Assembly (NCBI GenBank): GCA_963585895.1
Contig: OY757913.1
Location: 103,046,645 to 103,110,644, forward strand
DNA length: 64,000 bases
Origin: Sepioteuthis lessoniana
Lineage: Eukaryota; Mollusca; Cephalopoda; Myopsida; Loliginidae
Direction: 5' to 3'
Of the stretch, positions 56,081-64,000 are shown one piece after another (within the stretch, counting starts at the first letter, position 1; each line of letters starts with the position of its first letter). The position numbers were made by a program, and so were the translations under genes. A model generated the notes under the pieces. That model saw only the letters and a program-made list of their open reading frames with translations, searched no databases and was not told where the DNA came from.

Positions 56081-58041
56081 GCTAGACTAGCAGACCTACA
56101 CGAGTGAGTTCGAGTCTCATTGGGCGCCCCATTCATTCGGCCTTGTGCCACATCAAAGCAAAGCGCTTTGTAAATTACATAACTTGGCAGTTGGGGCACC
56201 TCTGGTGGTGTAACGGTTAGCAAGCTAGACTAGCAGACCTACACGAGTGAGTTCGAGTCTCATTGGGCGCCCCATTCATTCGGCCTTGTGCCACATCAAA
56301 GCAAAGCGCTTTGTAAATTACATAACTTGGCAGTTGGGGCACCTCTGGTGGTGTAACGGTTAGCAAGCTAGACTAGCAGACCTACACGAGTGAGTTCGAG
56401 TCTCATTGGGCGCCCCATTCATTTGGCCTTGTGCCACATCAAAGCAAAGCGCTTTGTAAATTACATAACTTGGCAGTTGGGGCACCTCTGGTGGTGTAAC
56501 GGTTAGCAAGCTAGACTAGCAGACCTACACAAGTGAGTTCGAGTCTCTTTGGGCGCCCCATTCAATCGGCCTTGTGCCGCATCAAAGCAAAGCGCTTTGT
56601 AAATTACATAACTTGGCAGTTGGGGCACCTCTGGTTGTGTAACGGTTAGCAAGCTAGACTAGCAGACCTACACGAGTGAGTTCGAGTCTCATTGGGCGCC
56701 CCATTCAATCGGCCTTGTGCCGCATGAAACAAAGCGCTTTGTAAATTACATAACTTGGCAGTTGGGGCACCTCTGGTGGTGTAACGGTTAGCAAGCTAGA
56801 CTAGCTGACCTACACGAGTGAGTTCGAGTCTCATTGGGCGCCCCATTCATTTGGCCTTGTGCCACATCAAAGCAAAGCGCTTTGTAAATTACATAACTTG
56901 GCAGTTGGGGCACCTCTGGTGGTGTAACGGTTAGCAAGCTAGACTAGCAGACCTACACAAGTGAGTTCGAGTCTTTTTGGGCGCCCCATTCAATCGGCCT
57001 TGTGCCGCATCAAAGCAAAGCGCTTTGTAAATTACATAACTTGGCAGTTGGGGCACCTCTGGTTGTGTAACGGTTAGCAAGCTAGACTAGCAGACCTACA
57101 CGAGTGAGTTCGAGTCTCATTGGGCGCCCCATTCAATCGGCCTTGTGCCGCATCAAAGCAAAGCGCTTTGTAAATTACATAACTTGGCAGTTGGGGCACC
57201 TCTGGTGGTGTAACGGTTAGCAAGCTAGACTAGCAGACCTACACGAGTGAGTTCGAGTCTCATTGGGCGCCCCATTCATTCGGCCTTGTGCCACATCAAA
57301 GCAAAGCGCTTTGTAAATTACATAACTTGACAGTTGGGGCACCTCTTGTGGTGTAACGGTTTTAAAAGCTAGACTAGCAGACCTACACGAGTGAGTTCGA
57401 GTCTCATTGGGCGCCCCATTCATTCGGCCTTGTGCCACATCAAAGCAAAGCGCTTTGTAAATTACATAACTTGGCAGTTGGGGCACCTCTTGTGGTGTAA
57501 CGGTTAGCAAGCTAGACTAGCAGACCTACACGAGTGAGTTCGAGTCTCATTGGGCGCCCCATTCATTTGGCCTTGTGCCACATCAAAGCAAAGCGCTTTG
57601 TAAATTACATAACTTGGCAGTTGGGGCACCTCCGGTGGTGTAACGGTTAGCAAGCTAGACTAGCAGACCTACACGAGTGAGTTCGAGTCTCATTGGGCGC
57701 CCCATTCATTCGGCCTTGTGCCACATCAAAGCAAAGCGCTTTGTAAATTACATAACTTGGCAGTTGGGGCACCTCTGGTGGTGTAACGGTTAGTAAGCTA
57801 GACTAGCAGACCTACACGAGTGAGTTCGAGTCTCATTGGGCGCCCCATTCAATCGGCCTTGTGCCACATCAAAGCAAAGCGCTTTGTAAATTACATAACG
57901 TGGCAGTTGGGGCACCTCTGGTGGTGTAACGGTTAGCAAGCTAGACTAGCAGACCTACACGAGTGAGTTCGAGTCTCATTCATTCGGCCTTGTGCCACAT
58001 CAAAGCAAAGCGGTTTGTAAATGACATAACTTGGCCGTTGG

Positions 58042-58690
58042 AATGACTTTTAACAATTTGTACATATGTTGGATTATACTTCGTTAATATACTTTGTTCC
58101 ACGCAAACCCGAGTTGTGTTATTCTTCCGCGCCCTTTACTGGTCCACAACAATAAATAAAGTGAATTTTGTCATAGGGGATAGCAACAGAAAACACTGTT
58201 TACAGTTGCACCATTTTCATGAAAATCAATAATGATGAGTTCTTTTACGTCTTTGGAAACTGTCAGCATGACCCTATTTAATGACCATTACACCTGGAAC
58301 TTTTTCTCTATCGGAGAGTCAATGTCTTTTAACTCCATGGACAGTCTGGGCGACTTAATCTCGTAGTGGTAAACCTATCTTTTGCTAACTTGGAAACATT
58401 TTTTGTCATAAACATTCTTCTTTGTACACATAACACGTTCTTGAATTAATTTTACATGTGTTACGTTTACCTGTCACTAAAAATCCAACGAGAGACCTAT
58501 GTTAGAGCCAGAAGCACAATGACTCATTTTCTGCCATTTTAAATTGCTTCCAAAAAGATAATTTTGTGAAATTGAAATATTTCTTGGAGTGAAGCAATTC
58601 AAAACAAAGTAGTGATTACATCTATGGAAAATAAAAGAATTCTGAAAAAAGAAACCGTTATTTACTTTTTTCTAGAAAATTTTAACATAT
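58042..58690. other. Right flank of the array, no recognised feature
   Basis: Single-copy-looking sequence. No ORF or repeat recognised. Confidence 0.45.
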
Positions 58691-58694
58691 GTTT

Positions 58695-58930
58695 TGTTTA
58701 GTTTTGTTTTCTTTGGTTTATTTGTGTAATGGTATAACAATCTTCGTGGGTTATTTTATGCCAAAGCTGTTCTTGTACAAGAACAGTGGTGGTACTATTT
58801 AACCCATATCTGGGGAATATGGGAGTTCATGCCTTTCTCAAAAGTTTAACTGCAAAAGTGGATGTAATAACACGACTTACAGTGTTTACCATGTCAAAGT
58901 CTAGCACTTTAGCCACAACAACTGGAAGAC
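58695..58930 (-). repeat. SINE family A, reverse
   Basis: Minus strand: head region 'gttgtggctaaagtgctag', body ('cttttgagaaaggcatgaa', 'gggttaaatagtaccacc'), and tail ('tttggcataaaataaccc ... gttataccatt') then A/C-rich. Confidence 0.72.
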
Positions 58931-58963
58931 TCCTAATTGACTTACTCAATGACCCTTGTATGT

Positions 58964-58965
<2 letters not shown>

Positions 58966-59002
<37 letters not shown>
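58966..59002. repeat. (TA)n microsatellite
   Basis: About 18 TA units. It explains the Ile-Tyr stretch in both overlapping ORFs at 58786-59145 and 58827-59066. Confidence 0.96.
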
Positions 59003-59006
<4 letters not shown>

Positions 59007-59297
59007 CCAAACGTTCCAGAAATTAATGACTGTCAAAGCCAATAACCCCTGCCCCACCACGCTCACATATAACTCTATCTCTGGCTTTCTTTTTTTTCTC
59101 TATCTCCTTCCTATGAACTCCTCCTATTCTTTAAATTTTTCATAGTCTATTTCTTCCTATGCTTAACAAAAATTTGTCATTCTGATGAAGTCTCTCTGAA
59201 ATAAAGACAAAATATCATTTTTAAATCCGTTGACAGTGTTTTGATTTATTCACTTTTCCACTTATTTTTCTCATTTTGGGGATTTACCAAAGCTCTC

Positions 59298-59299
<2 letters not shown>
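59003..59299. other. No gene; possible family G remnant
   Basis: 'ctgatgaagtctctctgaaa' near 59181 followed by a region ending in (TA)n at 59300 is arranged like family G, but no stem can form between the two motif halves. Confidence 0.35.

Positions 59300-59329
<30 letters not shown>
59300..59329. repeat. (TA)n microsatellite
   Basis: About 15 TA units. Confidence 0.95.
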
Positions 59330-59331
<2 letters not shown>

Positions 59332-59576
59332 GCTACTATTACTATCAATATTCGGGATTGTATTATTAATTAACATAGATTTCTGTATCTAAAATTAGAT
59401 ATTAGTAAAATTTAAGCATCTATCTCGATTTTATTTTGAAAATGCTATTCCTCAAATCTCTGAATCTGTGCAGGTTTTCAGAGTTTGTGGTGGAAAAATT
59501 TCTTAAATGCATACTTGACCATTCTAATAAAAACAAAAACATGTTCTCCGTATCTGTTGTATTTTTCAAAACAAAT

Positions 59577-59689
59577 GTCTTTGACTTCGGTAAAGCTCCT
59601 AACTCAATCAGCTCAAGAATCTTTGATTGCTAATCATCAAAGAGTCTTATGGTGACTGAACTAGGCTCTTTAACAAAGTCAAAGACGAT
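59577..59689. repeat. Fold-back hairpin, arms of about 52 bp
   Basis: Left arm 59577-59629 begins 'gtctttgacttcggtaaag'. Right arm 59634-59689 ends 'ctttaacaaagtcaaagac'. Alignment of the arms is imperfect but extends their full length, with only a few bases of loop. Confidence 0.7.
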
Positions 59690-59699
59690 ATTTCGGAGA

Positions 59700-59862
59700 A
59701 AATGGATCAATTTAACCCATATTTGTGATAGGATGAGGATTTTCATATCTTTCCCGGGGTTTTAAAGTGAACGTGATAGCACAATTAGAGAACGAAAGCA
59801 CTTACTACGACGTCAGAATCCAGTACGTTAGCCACTACAGCAAGGATACCCAACCCGTTTTT
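59700..59862 (-). repeat. SINE family A, reverse, no tail
   Basis: Minus strand from 59862: 'gggttgggtatccttgctgt', 'agtggctaacgtactgg', 'cgggaaagatatgaaaatcc', 'atgggttaaattgatcc'. The hairpin tail is replaced by the fold-back element. Confidence 0.65.
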
Positions 59863-60045
59863 TTTTCAATGATTGTCAAAAGAACAATCAGAAAAAAATA
59901 TTCACAACCAAAATTTAGCTGTCATGATAAGTCAGAAATATTATTTGCATAACAGAGAGTAAAATACAATCGATGTTTTTATTTAATATTTTTACTATTT
60001 CAGTCAGAAATCTATTAGAATGAATTTCGTTGATTTTAGGCTGTA

Positions 60046-60584
60046 TGTTGTATACTTCTCATATACCCAAACAAAAACATAATCAAAGATAATGAGCGAA
60101 TTTCAATGAACGAACGAAACACACTTCATTATAAAAATATATCTCTCATTTTATTCTCGAAAAGAGTCCACAGTTTGTTGTTAGTTTGAGAAATAGATGG
60201 AAAGACATATACTCAGAGTGGGGACTTCTGGGCGCATATCTTCTTCCTGGAGCTAGTGGGTGTCAACGCTTGCACCCCCTTACAAGCCGTATCGTTAGAG
60301 ACGACACTAACGCCTCTGATCGGCTGCGTATCCTTGGCTCGACTCTCGATTCTGACTGGACTGACTGTTTAAATCTGACTGTCTAAATCTGACTACGTGG
60401 TTCTTAATGATTGTCAAAAGAAAATCATATCACGTGTTCTCCTTCCGGTTACACACCTGCTCGGCCGGCCCACCTCGACGCCCTGCCATCCCTCTGTTTA
60501 CTTATCACAACGTGACAGCTTGTCAAAGCACACGGGGTCACCGGGAACGAACCCAAAATCCATGTCAACAGTCATTATATAACA
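60046..60584 (-). mobile_element. Solo LTR, copy 4, diverged (TSD TGTA/CGTA)
   Basis: Left end 'tgttgtatacttctc', right end 'gtcattatataaca', about 539 bp. Flanks TGTA (60042-60045) and CGTA (60585-60588) differ by one base, consistent with an old insertion. The 'cattttattctcgaaaagag' block matches copy 2 at 15059. Several short ORFs overlap it in different frames and none is supported. Confidence 0.68.
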
Positions 60585-60588
60585 CGTA

Positions 60589-61314
60589 TTGATGTATAGC
60601 AGAGAAAGACAACAACGCCGATATATAAAAATATAACCTGCTTTTTTTCATTTCTTTTTATTACCCGAAATATACGTATGTGTAGAGGGAGAAGGTTCGA
60701 ATCTTTACTCTACCTTCTGTTAAGATTGTAATCTTCCTGCTCATCTAATACTCGGGAATCCATGCAAATTTTGGAGGTGCAACCTCCAGCCTGCTATTTA
60801 CACGTTGCACGTGGACACACCAGCTTCTAACATGCCAACTACGCAAATTCTCATAGGAACGCCTCCAGTCTGCCTCCTACGCAATACACATGTTAACGTT
60901 TCCTTCTAGTTTGCTACACACGAAATTTATGTTGCATTTTCGCTGAGAACACTTGCGTTCTGTTTACTTTAGGCACCAGGTGCACTTCCTTTTATTTTGT
61001 TCCCAATGTCCGACTTCCATAGTTGCATCGATAGACGTCAATGGAGTCTTCGAGTCAGTATCCAACAATGGGTCCAAAACAACTAATCACCTTATTTTTT
61101 CTTTGTAAAACAATCATATGAACATGTTCAGCAAAAATTATCAGAATAAACATTTTAGTACATGAAAATAAGATAAATGATTGTTCGGGTCAAGGTTTTG
61201 ACTCTAACCAAAGATAAGGAGAGATGATTTGTTCTGAGATAATTTTTTTATTGCTTCTGTATATCGAAGCAATAAAAATTATAGAGAATAGCTCTTCGAC
61301 CCAAAGAGTCACCA

Positions 61315-61318
<4 letters not shown>
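60589..61318. other. No recognised feature
   Basis: No ORF above 60 codons except one made by the TA tract. Two weak internal echoes of 'gcctccag...ctacgcaa' lie at 60785-60890. Confidence 0.4.

Positions 61319-61378
<60 letters not shown>
61319..61378. repeat. (TA)n microsatellite
   Basis: About 30 TA units, the longest pure TA run in the window. Confidence 0.97.
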
Positions 61379-61382
<4 letters not shown>

Positions 61383-61576
61383 TCAGTAAAAACGTTCAAG
61401 GGATGCTAATATAATTTCATGGAATTTGACCAAAGGAGATTTGTTTTTCAACATTTTCTCATTTGTTGTTCATATACTTCTACAATCAGTGTTACCTTGC
61501 TTGGATACCAATGATTAAAAAGTCATCAACAGTAGATATGACAGCATATGAGCCAATTAACTTTTCAACCTCCTCG

Positions 61577-61601
61577 TATATATATATATATATATATATA
61601 T
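61577..61601. repeat. (TA)n microsatellite
   Basis: About 12 TA units. Confidence 0.94.
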
Positions 61602-61620
61602 TCGAACATATGGCATGCTT

Positions 61621-61677
61621 TTTAAGAGGAGGCAGTAACTTTCGTGATTAGTTGACAACGTGTTCAGCTTGATCCAA
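61621..61677 (+). repeat. Copy 1 of a 55-bp duplicated segment
   Basis: 'aactttcgtgattagttgac' and 'aacgtgttcagcttgatc' recur almost identically at 63785-63840, about 2.16 kb away in the same orientation. Confidence 0.8.
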
Positions 61678-61679
61678 AC

Positions 61680-62100
61680 TAAAATTTTGATTTAATCGCT
61701 ATGAACAGCCGCAACAAATTAAGTGGGCAAAAGTGGGCGTTTATTGTAAAAGAATTTTTTTCTTATCTTTTTTTATTCGTTTTCTGTTTTGTTTTGTTTT
61801 TTTAATTATTTTACATCAACAACTTTATTTTGGAAGATTAAAATTCTCTCTTGATTCTTCCAGAATCAAAGCATGTCATTATCATTGAAGAATTCTATGT
61901 CTTCTTTTTTTTCCTTAAATCCAAGTAGAAGCCAGTTTGTTTAATGAACCTTTCATACAGGGTATCTACAAAAGAGGCAATTTCCACAATGAATTTTTAA
62001 AAAAATATTTAATCTTTAGACGCCCGTTTTGAGAGTTTTTGAATAAAACTTGAAGTTTCTTAATGATATAAAGATTAGCGATTTTTAGCATTATAGATTT
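61680..62100. other. No recognised feature
   Basis: AT-rich spacer, T-rich near 61760-61800. Confidence 0.4.
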
Positions 62101-62104
62101 TTTG

Positions 62105-62590
62105 TTTGTTTTGGTTTTAGAGCGTATCAACCTTTGTAGGGTATTTAATGCCAAATCTATTTTTTATTCAAATAAACAGTCTTAGTTTAAATAATTCAGT
62201 TTAGCATAAGTACACGGTTTAATTGTCAAAAACATTTCCATTTCAAGCAATTCAGTTTAGTCAAACAGTTCTATTTCAAACAATTCAGTATAGTTTACAA
62301 AACAGTTCTATTTCATTTAATTCACTTTAGCAAAGGTACGCAATTTAGTTCTATTTGACTCATAGATTGGACCCTATCAGGTGCTACCTCTCTGGGACTT
62401 AGTGGACCAAGGAGCGATGACATTGAATGGTTTCTCAACATACCCCCAAAGCTCCAGAATTACTAAAACCTCATCATCAGATTGTCTAGTGTCATATCCG
62501 AGACACTCGTTGATGGAGGGGCTCTGACCTCTCTACAGAGATGCAGTCAGTGTATTCTGCAGCCCCAGTTGACTTGGTAATTGTACTATA
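62105..62590 (-). repeat. Family F copy, reverse, near full length
   Basis: On the minus strand: 5' module 'ggctgcagaatacactgac' (near 62560), 'gatatgacactagacaatc', 'gagctttgggggtatgttg', 'gatagggtccaatctatg', several 'actgaattgtttgaaatag' sub-repeats, and the hairpin tail at 62118-62158 ('ttggcattaaataccc ... ggttgatacgctc'). Confidence 0.82.
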
Positions 62591-62635
62591 GAGTTACTTC
62601 TACAGACTGTTAATGTTATTGAGAAACACTTGAAG

Positions 62636-63236
62636 TGTTGTATAGCCATGATCACTATACATACACATATGCAGATGCATGCACAATCATAACGACGACA
62701 CAATAAAGACGAGCGACACAGTTCTTTAGAAAAATATACCTCTCACTTTATTTGAAAGGGTTCGAAATGGTTACTAAAGGTTTTATTTTGAGAGGGGTGA
62801 GTTGGAGGCCGAAAAGAATTGCAACATATTGACCCCCACTCTTATGGTCATAACATCGTTTCTTTTTCGTTCTCCTGGGCTACTCAACTGGGGGCCCCGA
62901 CTCTTTTGGACATGTTCCTCATTCAAGCATCTTCTCTCCAATTGGTCTGATCTCGAACTGATCTGAACTTCAACTGCTCAATCGGGGGCCTGAAGGCCCC
63001 CTCTGCTGGTTACTGGTTTTCTCTACTGCATCTTATCTTCAACTCATTGAACTTCCTGTGCACCGAGTTATATAATAATTTGACGTCCACTCTTCTTCCT
63101 GCGAGCGTCACAAATCGCACTCATTCAACCCGTCTACGGTCAAGGTTATATCCTGATATACCTCGACCGGATGCACCTGTTATTTATACTGGTGCATTTC
63201 CTATTTTGACAGCTTGGCCGGGGTCAATATGTTACA
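62636..63236 (-). mobile_element. Solo LTR, copy 5, longest (TSD GAAG)
   Basis: A 601-bp element flanked by GAAG at 62632-62635 and 63237-63240. On the minus strand it begins TGTAACATATTGACCCC and ends 'ggctatacaaca'. A TATA-like 'attatataactc' lies near 63066-63077 and an AATAAAG signal near 62750, giving promoter then polyadenylation order. An internal GGGGGTCAATATGTTGCA at 62820-62837 is an inverted echo of the terminus. No coding region adjoins. Confidence 0.88.
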
Positions 63237-63480
63237 GAAGTTTATTAGTGTTATAGAAAATACTTGCAATTTTTTTAGTATTATAGAGACATGTGTGATT
63301 TATTGATATTATAGAGATACTATTACAGACTTAAATTATATAGTGAAACATTTGTAGTTCATTAGTATTAACCCTCTGTTTATTAGTGTTTCAGAGAGAC
63401 GCCTTCGTTTATTCGTACTATAGAGATAAACCTTTTTAGTGATATAAGAATACATTAGCGATTTATAAGCATTATAGAGA

Positions 63481-63741
63481 TTGGCCTTGTGGATATAGTT
63501 TTCGCCAATGATCCGGGAGACCTGGTTTCAATCTCAGGTTGCGTCATACCAAAGACTTTAAAAATGGTACTTGATACCTCCCTGCTTAACACTCAGCAAT
63601 ATAAGGTACGTATCAAGGGTAAAGTGGAGCAATCCAGGGAATGGAATAGCGCCCTCCCCTAATCTTCGGTGTAGTAGCTATTGAAAAGGGAGCCTTCTGG
63701 TTGTCCTCGACTATGGTCACTAACTTTACTTTTACTTAGTC
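63481..63741 (+). repeat. SINE family B copy
   Basis: 'cgggagacctggtttcaatc' (B box region), 'gcgtcataccaaagac', 'ggtaaagtggagcaatcc', 'gcgccctcccctaatc', ending 'ggtcactaactttactttt'. Flanked by TTATAGAGA at 63472-63480 and 63742-63750. These may be a TSD, but the motif is also part of the surrounding minisatellite. Confidence 0.8.
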
Positions 63742-63784
63742 TTATAGAGAAACACTTGTGGTTCATTCGTGTTAACTATTTTGT

Positions 63785-63840
63785 TTTAAGTGGCAGCAGG
63801 AACTTTCGTGATTAGTTGACAACGTGTTCAGCTTGATCAA
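63785..63840 (+). repeat. Copy 2 of the 55-bp duplicated segment
   Basis: Matches 61621-61677. The last 14 bp (aacgtgttcagctt) are repeated once more immediately after, at about 63839-63852. Confidence 0.8.
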
Positions 63841-64000
63841 CGTGTTCAGCTTATTATAGGGAAACACCTGGAGTTTATCAGTGTTTTAGAAAAACAACTA
63901 AAGTTTAACATTAAGGCTTTTGACAGCACAACGTGCCTAATTTTCCGTCAGGGCGCAAAATATCTATAGCAATTGAGAAGTCATTTTCTATTGTTGAAAT

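Larger units (their letters stand above)
35419..58041 (+). repeat. Giant tandem array of a 143-bp tRNA-like (pol III-type) monomer, about 158 units
   Basis: Head-to-tail repeat of 143 bp with no interruption. Each unit has 'taacttggcagttggggc', an A box TGGTGTAACGG, a B box 'gagttcgagtctc' 45 bp from the A-box start, a 5-bp T-stem-like arm (GTGAG/CTCAT), and flanking 'ggggcacc'/'gggcgcccc' that can pair in 7 of 8 positions. Then come about 60 bp of unrelated sequence with the palindrome CAAAGCGCTTTG. The anticodon stem does not fold convincingly, so these are not functional tRNA genes. Total length, 27 144-bp variant units and two short deletions give 158 units. The last unit lacks 12 bp between two 'cat' repeats. 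Confidence 0.95.
62590..63910. repeat. Degenerate minisatellite, unit about 35-45 bp
   Basis: Repeated motif of the type 'ttattagtgttatagagaaa' plus 'cacttg.agtt', seen at 62590-62635, 63237-63480, 63740-63780 and 63855-63910. The gaps are filled by a solo LTR and a family B SINE, so the array predates both insertions. Confidence 0.6.

Noticed and set aside
35363..57510. Many minus-strand ORFs of 63-97 codons with near-identical translations (NETRTHSCRSASLAC type)
   Set aside because: They are readings of the antisense strand of a 143-bp repeat. 143 is not a multiple of 3, so the frame changes each unit and ORFs end as soon as a variant gives a stop. There are no start context, splice or domain features.
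35419..58041. A cluster of about 158 functional tRNA genes
   Set aside because: A and B boxes and a T-arm are present, but no 5-bp anticodon stem with a 7-nt loop can be formed in the consensus, and the acceptor pairing requires extra bases before the D arm.
35419..58041. CRISPR array
   Set aside because: The tandem units are contiguous with no unique spacers, 143 bp is too long, and the surroundings are eukaryotic.
59181..59215. Hammerhead ribozyme from 'ctgatgaagtctctctgaaa'
   Set aside because: The conserved ends are present but nothing between them can form stem II, and no closing stem is visible.
60186..60592. Three overlapping plus-strand ORFs of 61-66 codons
   Set aside because: They fall in solo LTR copy 4, use different frames, and show no domain.

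Overview
The window looks like repeat-rich, non-coding DNA of a metazoan, most likely a mollusc and plausibly a coleoid cephalopod such as an octopus. The reasons are the dense load of short tRNA-derived retroposons, the many (TA)n, (CT)n, (CA)n and (ATT)n microsatellites, the AT-rich intergenic sequence, and the lack of long ORFs or operon-like packing. The taxonomic guess is inference. I find no convincing intact cellular protein gene. Nearly everything recognisable is a transposable element, a fossil of one, or a tandem repeat.

Layout. 1-5.2 kb: a large family with a hairpin tail (here family F), tRNA-SINEs of families A, C and D, and a fold-back element. 6.3-12.3 kb and 18-21.3 kb: clusters of 5'-truncated minus-strand copies of an R2-superfamily non-LTR retrotransposon. 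It has a CCHC knuckle and a restriction-like endonuclease, and its copies sit in ATT microsatellites, as known for the Dong/R4 lineage. 9.4 kb: the last codons of another LINE. 12.4-15.4 kb: two solo LTRs. 16.6-17.2 kb: a mariner transposase fossil with internal duplications. 21.4-33 kb: more families F, A, B, C and D, nested in one another, and a third solo LTR. 34.3-34.8 kb: a small inverted-repeat element with a hammerhead-like core, then another tRNA-like SINE head.

35.4-58.04 kb is the centrepiece: about 22.6 kb of uninterrupted head-to-tail tandem repeat, period 143 bp, about 158 units. Every monomer contains a tRNA-like block with intact A-box and B-box promoter motifs. The array has layered higher-order structure, with multi-monomer blocks duplicated at 1431, 1861, 2005, 2149, 4439 and 5440 bp spacings. 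A sub-class of about 27 monomers has an altered D-loop region, which in nearly all of them creates a TATAAAAG string. The minus-strand ORFs here are by-products of the repeat.

58-64 kb: family A SINEs in reverse, a fold-back hairpin, long (TA)n tracts, two more solo LTRs of the same family, another family F copy, and a degenerate minisatellite hosting an LTR and a family B SINE.

Families A and F share a terminal stem-loop, suggesting a shared LINE partner. Families A and C and the 143-bp satellite share an almost identical A box, suggesting related tRNA-derived heads. All copy counts and alignments were made by eye.
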